Shown: positions 26,760 to 35,161 of the stretch, piece after piece | How the letters are laid out: each line of letters begins with the position of its first letter | Numbering within the stretch: the first letter of the stretch is position 1 | Source: CAIQPV01 sp964480365 | GTDB lineage: Bacteria; Pseudomonadota; Gammaproteobacteria; Burkholderiales; Gallionellaceae | NCBI GenBank assembly: GCA_964480365.1 | Contig: CAYZPM010000002.1 | Location: 1-64,000, forward strand | Length of the DNA stretch: 64,000 bases | Direction of reading: 5' to 3' | Notes under the pieces: model-generated | The model's input: the letters and a program-made list of their open reading frames with translations, nothing else | The model's database searches: none | Told to the model about the DNA's origin: nothing | Program-made: the position numbers and the translations under genes

Positions 26760-29063
26760 ATGACTCAACGCTGGTGGTTTTACCCGATTCTTGCCGCGCT
26801 TGCTTCCGCTCTCTTGCCATTGCTGTTGTTGGTATTTGCAGCAATGCTGGCCTATCCTACTTTGCCTTCGCTGGAGGTATTAACTGATTATCAGCCCAAA
26901 GTGCCTCTGCGCGTTTACAGCGCAGAAGGCACCCTGCTCGGTGAGTTTGGCGAAGAGCGGCGTGCACTGGTCAAGATAGGCGAAGTGCCCGACCTGATGA
27001 AGAAAGCCATACTAGCAGCCGAGGATGACCGCTTTTATGAGCACGGCGGCGTGGACTATATGGGTGTTCTGCGTGCCGCCTATTATAATTTCACCTCGGG
27101 CGGCTACAAACAGGGCTCCAGCACCATCACCATGCAGGTAGCACGCAATTTTTTTCTGTCCAATGAAAAGACCCTGACGCGCAAATTCAACGAGGTGCTG
27201 CTCGCGCTAAAGATCGAACACAGCCTGGGCAAGGACGAAATTCTCCAGCTCTACATCAACCAGATTTACCTCGGCCAACGCGCCTATGGCTTCGCTGCTG
27301 CCGCGCAAATTTATTTCGGCAAGAACCTCAACCAACTCAATGTTGCCGAAATGGCCATGCTGGCCGGCCTGCCCAAGGCGCCCTCCGCCTATAATCCGGT
27401 GGTCAACCCCAAGCGGGCCAAACTGCGCCAGATGTACGTGCTGCACCGCATGCACGAACTCAACTTCATCGATGCCAAGCAGTTCGAGGCCGCCCAGCAG
27501 TATCCCATGACCGCCAAGCACGGCAATCAGGAATTTCCGGTCAAAGCCGATTTTCTGGCGGAGATGGTCAGGCAGGAAGTGTACGATCGCTATCAGGAAG
27601 ACGCCTACACGCAAGGCATCAAGGTCTATACCACCATCCGCCAGCAGGATCAGGCGGCGGCCTACAAAGCGTTGCGCAAGGGCGTGCTGGATTATGACCA
27701 GCGCCACGGCTACCGTGGCCCGGAAGGTTACGCTGACTTGGGCGCGGGCAGCGGCGACGAAGACTTGGAAGATGTGCTGCAAGATGTTGCCGACAGCGAT
27801 GACCTGATTCCCGCCGTGGTGCAGCAAGCCAGCCCCAACGCCGTCCGCGCCTACTGCAAGGGCGGACAAACTGTCGAGATCGGCGAAGAAGGGCTGAAAT
27901 TCGCGCAACGTGCGCTGGGGGACAAGGTTGCGCTGAATCAGCGCATACGCACGGGCTCGATCATTCGGGTACAACAAAATGAAAAGGGCGCTTGGCAAAT
28001 CGTCCAGCTTCCGCAAGTGGAATCCGCATTTGTTTCCGGAAGCCCGCACGATGGTGCAATCTACGCTTTGGTTGGCGGCTTTGACTTTAACCGCAACCAG
28101 TTCAACCATATCACGCAAGCGTGGCGGCAACCCGGTTCCAGCTTCAAGCCGTTCATCTACTCTTCGGCACTCGAAAAAGGATTTACCCCCGCCTCCGTCA
28201 TCAATGATGCGCCGCTATCGTTCAGCGCAGCTGAAACTGGAGGAGAACCTTGGACCCCAAAAAATTATGAGGATGATTTTGAAGGGCCAATGCGCATGAG
28301 GCAAGCGCTCATCAAATCCAAAAATCTGGTTTCCATCCGCATCCTGCAAGCCATTACCCCCCAGTATGCGCAGGACTACATCACCAAGTTCGGATTCGAT
28401 GCCGCCAAGCATCCGCCCTACCTCACCATGGCCTTGGGTGCGGGCTCGGTCACGCCGATGCAAATGCTGGAGGGCTATTCCGTGTTCGCCAACGGCGGTT
28501 TCCGCGTCGCGCCCTATTTCATCCAGCGCATCGAAGACGCCAAAGGCCATATATTGAACAAGGCCGAACCAGTGATTGCGGGAGAGAATGCCGAGCAAGT
28601 GATCGACGTGCGCAATGCCTTTACCATGGTCAGCATGATGCAGGATGTAATACGGCACGGCACTGGCTTCCGCGCCATGCAGCTTGGCCGATCGGATCTG
28701 GCGGGCAAGACCGGCACCACCAGCGACTCGGTGGACGCGTGGTTCTGCGGTTTTCAGCCCACCGTGGTGGGCATCTCCTGGATCGGCTTCGACACCCCGC
28801 GCAGCCTGGGCGGCAAGGAAACAGGAGCCCAAGCTGCACTGCCCATATGGATGGGCTACATGGGTGCGGTACTAAAAGACGTGCCGGAAGCGGTCTACAC
28901 CATGCCGGATAACATGGTGGCAGCGCGAATCAACAATCGCGGCTTGCTGGATCCCGACGGGGAACTGGTGGAATATTTTTACCAGGAAAAATTACCCCAT
29001 GAGCAGTCCGCCACGTCGCCCAATAAATCGCAAAGCGAAACGGCCAAAGACCAATTATTCTGA
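26760..29063 (+). CDS. mrcA: Penicillin-binding protein 1A (bifunctional glycosyltransferase/transpeptidase)
   Basis: PBP1A polymerises and cross-links peptidoglycan. The 767-residue protein has a short cytoplasmic tail and one membrane helix (about 7-30). A GT51 glycosyltransferase domain follows with EDDRFYEHGGVD and QGSSTITMQVARN, then an OB-like linker. The transpeptidase domain carries SSFK (catalytic Ser), SKN and KTGTT. It faces pilMNOPQ, the conserved arrangement. A family A repeat begins three bases after its stop codon. Confidence 0.96.
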   Translation: MTQRWWFYPILAALASALLPLLLLVFAAMLAYPTLPSLEVLTDYQPKVPLRVYSAEGTLLGEFGEERRALVKIGEVPDLMKKAILAAEDDRFYEHGGVDYMGVLRAAYYNFTSGGYKQGSSTITMQVARNFFLSNEKTLTRKFNEVLLALKIEHSLGKDEILQLYINQIYLGQRAYGFAAAAQIYFGKNLNQLNVAEMAMLAGLPKAPSAYNPVVNPKRAKLRQMYVLHRMHELNFIDAKQFEAAQQYPMTAKHGNQEFPVKADFLAEMVRQEVYDRYQEDAYTQGIKVYTTIRQQDQAAAYKALRKGVLDYDQRHGYRGPEGYADLGAGSGDEDLEDVLQDVADSDDLIPAVVQQASPNAVRAYCKGGQTVEIGEEGLKFAQRALGDKVALNQRIRTGSIIRVQQNEKGAWQIVQLPQVESAFVSGSPHDGAIYALVGGFDFNRNQFNHITQAWRQPGSSFKPFIYSSALEKGFTPASVINDAPLSFSAAETGGEPWTPKNYEDDFEGPMRMRQALIKSKNLVSIRILQAITPQYAQDYITKFGFDAAKHPPYLTMALGAGSVTPMQMLEGYSVFANGGFRVAPYFIQRIEDAKGHILNKAEPVIAGENAEQVIDVRNAFTMVSMMQDVIRHGTGFRAMQLGRSDLAGKTGTTSDSVDAWFCGFQPTVVGISWIGFDTPRSLGGKETGAQAALPIWMGYMGAVLKDVPEAVYTMPDNMVAARINNRGLLDPDGELVEYFYQEKLPHEQSATSPNKSQSETAKDQLF

Positions 29064-29066
29064 TCT

Positions 29067-29246
29067 AACGGACATGGCAAATATGCCGCCCCTGATAACG
29101 AAGCTTGCCATGCCCGTTTCCCCCTCTCCAGCTCTGGGGAAACTACTAGCCATTCGACTAGGCTATCAAAAGACAATAGCCAAGTCGCTGGTTATTCCCC
29201 GTAGGGAGAGAGTGATGAAGTATCGCTACGCAATGTTCACATTAGC
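29067..29246 (+). repeat. Interspersed repeat family A, copy 3 (full length)
   Basis: AACGGACATGGCAAATATGC, CCCGTTTCCCCCTCTCC, AAACTACTAGCCATTCGACT and AGCCAAGTCGCTGGTTATTC occur in the same order as at 21305. It exactly fills the space between the mrcA stop and the next start codon. Confidence 0.9.
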
Positions 29247-29840
29247 ATGAGCAAAGGCCACACACTGCGACGCGACCTGATGCGCGAACAACTCGCACAC
29301 CACGCCGCTCGACTGATGGCCGAGGACGGTATTACCGATTACGCCTTAGCCAAACGCAAAGCAGCTAAACAAATGGGCGCGGAGGACACGCGACATCTGC
29401 CCAGCAATCAGGAAGTGGATGAAGCACTGCACAGCTACCGAGTCCTCTACCAACGCGACAGTCATCCCGATATCCTGTATCAGTTACGTGAAGAAGCACT
29501 TGACGCCATGCATCTACTGGAACCATTTCATCCCTATCTTACTGGCTCGGTGCTAAGTGGAACGGCAGGTGAACGTTCTGACATCAATCTCATGCTATTC
29601 AGCGACGACGCAAAAGCCGTACTGCTGTTCCTGCTCAAAAACAACCTCGAATTTGAAGATGGGGAATGGAGAGTGCGCGTGGGCGGACACGAAGAGACGG
29701 TGCCGAGCTACACCCTGACCGGCGAATCCGGTACACAAATACACATCATCGTCTTGCCCGAAAATGCCCGTTTCAGCGGTAGCCGCCACCCGGAAACTCA
29801 TGCGGATATCGCTGCGGTAGAGGCGTTGTTGGCGGATTGA
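29247..29840 (+). CDS. Conserved hypothetical protein with nucleotidyltransferase-like motif
   Basis: A 197-residue soluble protein of unknown function. The N-terminal 60 residues are helical and basic. The middle reads TGSVLSGTAGERSDINLMLF (about 97-116), which resembles the GS...SD-x-D/N-L strand of the polymerase-beta nucleotidyltransferase fold, although Asn replaces the second Asp. Family members occur between mrcA and hemB-like genes in related bacteria as far as I recall. The ATG lies directly at the end of a family A repeat and has no good ribosome site, so the start is uncertain. Confidence 0.7.
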   Translation: MSKGHTLRRDLMREQLAHHAARLMAEDGITDYALAKRKAAKQMGAEDTRHLPSNQEVDEALHSYRVLYQRDSHPDILYQLREEALDAMHLLEPFHPYLTGSVLSGTAGERSDINLMLFSDDAKAVLLFLLKNNLEFEDGEWRVRVGGHEETVPSYTLTGESGTQIHIIVLPENARFSGSRHPETHADIAAVEALLAD

Positions 29841-29846
29841 TTGTGT

Positions 29847-29922
29847 ATGTTGGGTGGAGCGTAGCGGTACTCAACAATTGAAATTACAAACGGTGGGTAT
29901 CGCGTTTATCAACCCGTCCTAC
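29847..29922. repeat. Degenerate family C repeat before hemB
   Basis: TGTTGGGTGGAGCGTAGCGG through CAACCCGTCCTACGC is an imperfect palindrome resembling the GTAGGGTGGGC elements. It overlaps the last codon of hemB. Confidence 0.4.
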
Positions 29923-30923
29923 GCGTGCTTCAACCACCTCGCAGCATCCAGCGCAAAGTAGGTCAATATCCCATCTGCTCCTGCACGTTTAAATGCGAGC
30001 AACGCTTCCAGCACACACGCCTCTTCGTTCAGCCAGCCGTTCTGTGCTGCAGCCTTGAGCATGGCGTATTCGCCGCTGACCTGATAGACGAAGGTGGGCG
30101 CCTTGAATTCGTCCTTCACGCGGCGGACGATATCGAGGTAGGGCATGCCGGGTTTGACCATCACCATGTCCGCGCCTTCCTGCAAGTCGATGCCGACTTC
30201 CCACAACGCTTCGTCGGAATTAGCGGGATCCATTTGGTAGGTGTATTTGTTGCCTGAGCCCAAGTTGCCGCTGGAGCCGACAGCATCGCGGAATGGGCCA
30301 TAAAAGCTGGAAGCATACTTGGCTGAGTAAGCCATGATTCGGGTGTGGATGTGTTTGTTAGCATCAAGTGCCTTGCGTATGGCTCCGATGCGTCCGTCCA
30401 TCATGTCGGAGGGGGCGACGATGTCAGCCCCTGCGGCGGCGTGAGCCTGCGCCTGCTGTACCAACACCGCTACAGTTTCGTCGTTGAGGACGTAGCCGCT
30501 ATCATCGATCAACCCGTCTTGCCCGTGGCTGGTGTAAGGGTCAAGAGCGATGTCGGTCATCACGCCGAGTTCGGGGAAGTTTTTTTTCAGCGCAGCAACC
30601 ACGCGCGGCACCAAGCCGTCCGGGTTGTAGGCTTCGCGCGCATCCAGGCTCTTCAGCGACACATCGATTACTGGAAAGATCGCCATCACCGGAATGCCCA
30701 GCCTGACACACTCCTCGGCATCTTTGAACAGCAAGCCCAGAGTTTTGCGCTGCACCCCAGGCATGGATTTCACATCCTCGACTTTATTGCCGCCTTCCAG
30801 TACGAAAACCGGATAGATAAAATCTGCCGGAGTGAGCACATGCTCACGCATCAGGTCGCGCGAAAACGTATCGCGGCGCATGCGGCGCATCCTCTTGTGT
30901 GGGTATTGTCCAAGCGTTTGCAT
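29919..30923 (-). CDS. hemB: Delta-aminolevulinic acid dehydratase (porphobilinogen synthase)
   Basis: HemB joins two 5-aminolevulinate molecules to make porphobilinogen for haem. The 334-residue protein has both active-site lysine regions: SAKYASSFYGPFRDAVGS and MVKPGMPYLDIVRRVK. The metal-site segment is ALDPYTSHGQDGLID, with Asp where zinc-dependent enzymes have Cys, so this is the magnesium-type, zinc-independent class. The gene is read alone leftward; hemL lies about 0.8 kb upstream on the same strand with engB between. Confidence 0.96.
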   Translation of the reverse strand: MQTLGQYPHKRMRRMRRDTFSRDLMREHVLTPADFIYPVFVLEGGNKVEDVKSMPGVQRKTLGLLFKDAEECVRLGIPVMAIFPVIDVSLKSLDAREAYNPDGLVPRVVAALKKNFPELGVMTDIALDPYTSHGQDGLIDDSGYVLNDETVAVLVQQAQAHAAAGADIVAPSDMMDGRIGAIRKALDANKHIHTRIMAYSAKYASSFYGPFRDAVGSSGNLGSGNKYTYQMDPANSDEALWEVGIDLQEGADMVMVKPGMPYLDIVRRVKDEFKAPTFVYQVSGEYAMLKAAAQNGWLNEEACVLEALLAFKRAGADGILTYFALDAARWLKHA

Positions 30924-30939
30924 AATGCTCCTAAAAAAT

Positions 30940-31092
30940 TTTAAGCTGTTCGGAACTCTTTCAGAATTCTCTTATCTTATCTTGCAGATGATGTGAGTCA
31001 TCTCCCGTTTCTCCTCCCTGAGCGGGTAGCCTTAACTCTAGTTAAGGCAACCTTCGCCCCTAGCCTCCCCCTTTGGCTAGGGGCATTTTTTT
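30940..31092 (+). ncRNA. Possible small RNA ending in a rightward terminator
   Basis: Between hemB and engB there is no rightward gene, yet the plus strand has a strong terminator at 31056-31092. Upstream of it lie further hairpins: GATGATGTGAGTCATC (30987-31002), CCCG...CGGG, and GCCTTAAC-TCTA-GTTAAGGC (31029-31048). A chain of hairpins closing with a T-run looks like an independent small RNA or an antisense to the hemB leader. No clear promoter was found, so the 5' end is a guess. Confidence 0.25.
31056..31092 (+). terminator. Strong rightward intrinsic terminator without a protein gene
   Basis: GCCCCTAGCC and GGCTAGGGGC form a ten-pair stem followed by ATTTTTTT on the plus strand. Flanking genes are all on the minus strand. 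Confidence 0.75.
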
Positions 31093-31095
31093 GTC

Positions 31096-31132
31096 CTAAA
31101 ATCCAAAATGCCGTCGGCATTTGGGATTTTAG
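31096..31132 (-). terminator. Long inverted repeat at the engB stop codon
   Basis: CTAAAATCC-AAAATGCC and GGCATTTGGGATTTTAG form a stem of about 16 pairs that includes the engB stop codon. It probably ends or protects the leftward transcript, though it has no T-run on that strand. Confidence 0.5.
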
Positions 31133-31725
31133 TTTTGCTCAAACCATCCGGCAATCACCGCCTCTGCTTCATCCGTCCCAAGCTTTTTCAGGCTGGAGAA
31201 CAGTTGCACCGAGCAAAAGGGATAGTGTTCAGCAAGGTGTAATTTAACACGATTCAGCGTCGTGGTCGCTTGCTGGCGGCTTAATTTGTCTGACTTGGTG
31301 AGCAGCACATGCACCGGCTTGCCGGTAAGTGCAAACCAGTTCAACATCTGTTCATCCAACTCTGTCAGCGGATGGCGCGCATCCATGATTACCACTAGGC
31401 CACAAAGGGCTTCTCGGGTTTGTAAATACTCGCTCAACAAGCCTTCCCAGTGCGCCTTTACATCCGGCGGCACTTTGGCATAACCATAGCCGGGCAAGTC
31501 CACCAAAAAACGATTTTCGCCCAAATCAAAATAATTAAGATGCTGGGTACGTCCCGGCGTCTTGCTGGTATAGGCCAGGCGAACATGGTTCGCCAGTGTG
31601 TTGATGGCGCTGGATTTGCCTGCGTTGGAACGCCCGACAAAAGCTACTTCCTTGCCGCCGTGCAGCGGCAAATCCTTGATATGATTGACGGTGGTGTAAA
31701 ACGCAGCTTGAGAAAAAAGTCCCAT
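31129..31725 (-). CDS. engB: Ribosome biogenesis GTPase EngB/YsxC
   Basis: A 198-residue essential GTPase acting in 50S ribosome assembly. G motifs are clear: GRSNAGKS (31-38), TPGRTQ, DLPGYGYAKVP and TKSDKL. The ATG at 31725 overlaps the hemL stop (TAATG), so the longer frame upstream is only hemL antisense-frame sequence. Coupling with hemL is likely. Confidence 0.94.
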   Translation of the reverse strand: MGLFSQAAFYTTVNHIKDLPLHGGKEVAFVGRSNAGKSSAINTLANHVRLAYTSKTPGRTQHLNYFDLGENRFLVDLPGYGYAKVPPDVKAHWEGLLSEYLQTREALCGLVVIMDARHPLTELDEQMLNWFALTGKPVHVLLTKSDKLSRQQATTTLNRVKLHLAEHYPFCSVQLFSSLKKLGTDEAEAVIAGWFEQN

Positions 31726-33008
31726 TACTTCCAGACCGCGAAAATCTTGTCCGCAGCGGCAACAGTCGCGGCGATGTCGGCAGCGGTGTGTGCCGCCGAC
31801 ACGAAGCCGGCTTCGAATGCGGAAGGCGCGAGATACACGCCTGCCTCCAGCATGGCGTGGAAGAAGCGGTTGAACGCCTCTTTGTCGCACTTCATCACTT
31901 CGGTATAACTGGTCGGCAGCGCCGCGCTGAAATACAACCCGAACATGCCGCCCACGGATTGCGCACAGAACAGGACACCATGTTTCTTTGCGCTGGCAGT
32001 CAAGCCTTCGGTCAATTGCTTGGCCAATTGCGCCAAGCGTTCATAAAATCCGGGTGCCTGAATCAGCTTGAGCGTAGTCAAGCCTGCTGCCACCGCCACC
32101 GGATTGCCGGACAGCGTACCTGCCTGATACACCGCACCGAGCGGAGCCAAGCATTGCATAATGTCGCGCCGACCACCGAATGCCGCTGCGGGAAGTCCGC
32201 CGCCCATCACCTTGCCCAGCGTCACCAGATCCGGCTTGATGCCGTAATAACCCTGCGCTCCTTGCAGGCTGACGCGGAAGCCGGTCATCACTTCGTCCAG
32301 AATCAGCACCGCGCCGTGTTTTGTACACAACGCACGCAAGGCGTCGAGAAATTCGCGCTTCGGTGCGACCAGATTCATGTTGCCCGCCACCGGTTCGACG
32401 ATCACGGCGGCGATCTCGTTGCCCATCTCGGCGAAGGCGCGTTCCAGCCCAGCGGCATCGTTGTAGTCCAGCACCGTGGTCAGCGCCGCAATCTCGGCAG
32501 GGACACCGGAAGAACTCGGCTGACCAAAAGTCAGCGCGCCAGAACCGGCCTTGACCAGCAGGCCATCTGAATGGCCGTGATAGCACCCTTCAAATTTGAT
32601 GATGCGGCTGCGTCCGGTAAAACCGCGCGCCAGACGAATCGCGGTCATAGTGGCCTCGGTGCCTGAACTCACCAAGCGCACCATTTCCAGGCTGGGCAGC
32701 AGCTTGCACAGCAGTTCCGCCATTTCCAGTTCGCTCGCGGTAGGGGCGCCGAAACCCAAGCCCTGCCCCGCCGCAACCTGTACCGCCTTCACCACCTCGG
32801 GATGGCAGTGCCCGACGATCATTGGCCCCCACGAACCCACATAATCTATATAGCACTTGTCGTCTGCATCCCAAACATAGGCGCCCTGACCACGCTTAAA
32901 AAACAGTGGCGTGCCGCCCACCGACTTGAAAGCACGCACCGGCGAATTCACGCCGCCGGGAATGATGCGTTGTGATTGTTCGAACAATTCCTGATTGTGT
33001 GAAGTCAT
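31725..33008 (-). CDS. hemL: Glutamate-1-semialdehyde 2,1-aminomutase
   Basis: HemL converts glutamate-1-semialdehyde to 5-aminolevulinate, the C5 route to haem, with PLP. The 427-residue length is standard. The PLP lysine sits in TLGKVMGGGLPAAAFGG, the cofactor Asp in LILDEVMTGFR, and the N-terminal GGVNSPVRAFKSVGGTP is a signature of the family. The ATG overlaps the thiE stop, so thiD-thiE-hemL-engB form one tight leftward operon. Confidence 0.96.
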   Translation of the reverse strand: MTSHNQELFEQSQRIIPGGVNSPVRAFKSVGGTPLFFKRGQGAYVWDADDKCYIDYVGSWGPMIVGHCHPEVVKAVQVAAGQGLGFGAPTASELEMAELLCKLLPSLEMVRLVSSGTEATMTAIRLARGFTGRSRIIKFEGCYHGHSDGLLVKAGSGALTFGQPSSSGVPAEIAALTTVLDYNDAAGLERAFAEMGNEIAAVIVEPVAGNMNLVAPKREFLDALRALCTKHGAVLILDEVMTGFRVSLQGAQGYYGIKPDLVTLGKVMGGGLPAAAFGGRRDIMQCLAPLGAVYQAGTLSGNPVAVAAGLTTLKLIQAPGFYERLAQLAKQLTEGLTASAKKHGVLFCAQSVGGMFGLYFSAALPTSYTEVMKCDKEAFNRFFHAMLEAGVYLAPSAFEAGFVSAAHTAADIAATVAAADKIFAVWK

Positions 33009-33679
33009 GAAGCAGAGTCCCGAATAAAAAGTCTTGAAAAATCCTGTGCGGCGGCCTGATTGTCCGCCACGTCAAACAAAGCCGAGATCACCGCCAGCGC
33101 ATCAGCACCGGCATCTATCAGCGCTGCGGCATTCTGCACAGTGATGCCGCCGATTGCCACCAACGGCACGGTGAACTCTGTGCGCGCCTGACGTAACAAT
33201 TCGACATCCGCCGTTATGGCATCGGGCTTGACCGTGGAGGGAAAAAACGCGCCGAACGCCACGTAATTCGCCCCTGTTGCGACAGCCTCTCGCGCTAGCG
33301 CCAAGCGATTATAGCAAGAGACACCGATAATTTTGCTCTTGCCCAGCATGGCACGCGCCGCTTTTAATTCGCCGTCCGTCGCGCCGAGATGCACACCGTC
33401 CGCATTCACTTGCGAAGCCAAGTGCGCATCGTCGTTCACGATAAAGGTCACGCCAAACTCGCGCGTCAATTCGCGCAACGCCGCAGCCTGAGTTAACCGT
33501 AGCACCGCATCCACAGACTTATTGCGGTATTGCAGCACGCGCGCCCCGCCTGACAACACCTGCCGCGTCCGCCGCAGCAAATCCGCCGTATCGGTACGGT
33601 CCGGCGTAACGGCATAGAGCCCTTCAATGGCTGGAATCTGATTAATGCCGGGTTTTAGACTCACTCTGTTCCGGATCAT
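33005..33679 (-). CDS. thiE: Thiamine-phosphate synthase ThiE
   Basis: A 224-residue TIM-barrel enzyme joining the thiazole and pyrimidine halves of thiamine. GLYAVTPD, VLQYRNKS, FIVNDDAHLASQVNADGVHLG and YVAFGAFFPSTVK are family landmarks, and GGITVQNAAALIDAGADALAV ends the barrel. The start is uncertain: ATG at 33679 has a GGGAG site and lies inside the thiD 3' end (38-base overlap), while ATG at 33685 or GTG near 33664 are alternatives. Confidence 0.92.
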   Translation of the reverse strand: MIRNRVSLKPGINQIPAIEGLYAVTPDRTDTADLLRRTRQVLSGGARVLQYRNKSVDAVLRLTQAAALRELTREFGVTFIVNDDAHLASQVNADGVHLGATDGELKAARAMLGKSKIIGVSCYNRLALAREAVATGANYVAFGAFFPSTVKPDAITADVELLRQARTEFTVPLVAIGGITVQNAAALIDAGADALAVISALFDVADNQAAAQDFSRLFIRDSAS

Positions 33680-34508
33680 CTTCATCTCCCTCATCCCGCG
33701 CCCAGAAAAGGCGATCCGGAATGTGCTGTCCCATGCCGGGGCGGAAGCCGTATTGAAGCGCCTGCCAAGTGTATTCCTGCGCCTCTTTAATCGCCTCCTC
33801 AATCGACAAGCCGTTTGCCAGTAGCGCCGCGATGGCCGAGGCCAAGGTACAGCCTGATCCGTGATAGATGCCGGGCAGGCGCGGCCAATTATCGCTGCGC
33901 ACTATGCCACGCGCACCGTACAGAGTATTGATCACCTTGGGCGTGTGTTCGTGAGTGCCGGTTACCAACACGTACTCGCAACCCAGTTGGATGATACGCT
34001 TGGCACATTCGGCCAGGTCGGGATTGTCCTCATCGTTTTCTTCGTCCTGAATCAGGCGGCGCGCCTCGATGCTGTTCGGCGTCAGGATGGTGGTCTGAGG
34101 TAGTAGCAATTCGCGCATCGCGTCACGCATGTCCTCATTGGCTAGCTCGTCGCCACGTCCTGATGTCAGGATTGGGTCAAACACCAGCGGGATGTCGGGA
34201 TAATCCGAAATAATCTCCGCTATCGCCGCGATGTTCTCCACGCTGCCCAGGAGGCCGATCTTAAAAGCCGCCACCGGCATATCTTCCAGCACCGCGCGCG
34301 CTTGGTCGGCTACCCATTCGGCATCAATCGGCATCACATCATCCACACCGCTGGTGTCCTGAACCGTTACCGCCGTCACTACCGACAAGGGATGGCAACC
34401 CATGCTGGCAATGGTCAGAATGTCGGCTTGCATACCCGCGCCGCCGCTGGGATCGGTGGCTGCAAAAGTGAGGACGATGGGAGGCGTGTCAGGCAGATTG
34501 GTTGGCAT
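33642..34508 (-). CDS. thiD: Hydroxymethylpyrimidine/phosphomethylpyrimidine kinase
   Basis: A 288-residue ribokinase-fold enzyme phosphorylating HMP for thiamine synthesis. The N-terminus VLTFAATDPSGGAGMQADI is the HMP-binding signature, and GSGCTLASAIAALLANG holds the anion hole and catalytic Cys. An acidic, probably flexible C-terminal tail (DEGDEDDPEQSESK) is encoded where thiE begins. Divergent from the rubredoxin gene, it heads the thiD-thiE-hemL-engB operon. Confidence 0.94.
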   Translation of the reverse strand: MPTNLPDTPPIVLTFAATDPSGGAGMQADILTIASMGCHPLSVVTAVTVQDTSGVDDVMPIDAEWVADQARAVLEDMPVAAFKIGLLGSVENIAAIAEIISDYPDIPLVFDPILTSGRGDELANEDMRDAMRELLLPQTTILTPNSIEARRLIQDEENDEDNPDLAECAKRIIQLGCEYVLVTGTHEHTPKVINTLYGARGIVRSDNWPRLPGIYHGSGCTLASAIAALLANGLSIEEAIKEAQEYTWQALQYGFRPGMGQHIPDRLFWARDEGDEDDPEQSESKTRH

Positions 34509-34562
34509 CAGTGTAAAATATGGAAAACCTTAAAGGCGGCATTTTAACTGAAATCGAAGACC

Positions 34563-34745
34563 ATGACCTTGAACCCGGAATATAAGTCTTACATGTGCCT
34601 GATTTGCGGCTGGCTGTACCACGAAGCCAGTGGCGTGCCTGATGACGGCATTCCTCCCGGCACGCGCTGGGAAGAGGTACCGATCAACTGGACCTGCCCG
34701 GAATGCGGCGCGCGCAAGGACGATTTTGAATTGGTGGAGGTGTGA
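34563..34745 (+). CDS. Rubredoxin
   Basis: A 60-residue one-iron electron carrier. The iron ligands are the two Cys pairs in MCLICGWLYHEA and WTCPECGARKDDF, with the usual DDGIPPGTRWEEVP between. Rubredoxins pass electrons to oxidases, hydroxylases or oxygen-defence enzymes; the partner here is unknown. Its stop overlaps the next start (TGATG). Confidence 0.95.
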   Translation: MTLNPEYKSYMCLICGWLYHEASGVPDDGIPPGTRWEEVPINWTCPECGARKDDFELVEV

Positions 34746-35134
34746 TGCGTATCTTACATACCATGCTGCGTGTGGTCGACCTGGAAAAATCGCTTGCCTT
34801 CTACACCGAAGTGCTCGACATGAAATTGCTGCGCCGCACCGATTATCCAGAAGGAAAATTTACCTTGGCCTTTGTCGGCTACGATGACGAAGAACGCAGT
34901 GCGGTCATCGAACTGACCCACAATTGGGGAGTAGAAAAATACGACCTCGGCAACGCCTACGGCCACGTCGCCATCGAAGTGCAAGATGCTTACGCTGCCT
35001 GTGAAAAAATAAAATTACGCGGCGGCAAAGTGGTGCGCGAAGCTGGGCCGATGAAACACGGCAGCACTGTGCTTGCTTTTGTCGAAGATCCGGATGGGTA
35101 CAGGATTGAGTTGATTCAGAAAAAAACGGGGTAA
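34745..35134 (+). CDS. gloA: Lactoylglutathione lyase (glyoxalase I)
   Basis: A 129-residue metalloenzyme that detoxifies methylglyoxal by forming S-lactoylglutathione. The four metal ligands are visible in ILHTMLRV (His), AVIELTHNWG (Glu), GHVAIEV (His) and YRIELIQ (Glu). The ATG at 34745 overlaps the rubredoxin stop; a GTG one codon earlier is possible but less likely. The rubredoxin-gloA pair is common in betaproteobacteria. Confidence 0.95.
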   Translation: MRILHTMLRVVDLEKSLAFYTEVLDMKLLRRTDYPEGKFTLAFVGYDDEERSAVIELTHNWGVEKYDLGNAYGHVAIEVQDAYAACEKIKLRGGKVVREAGPMKHGSTVLAFVEDPDGYRIELIQKKTG

Positions 35135-35161
35135 AACAACTTCGCCTGGCTGCCCCGACAA

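Noticed and set aside
34563..34745. Rubredoxin as a sign of an iron-oxidation gene cluster
   Set aside because: Rubredoxin next to glyoxalase I is common in many bacteria; no cytochrome or Cyc2-like gene lies in the window.
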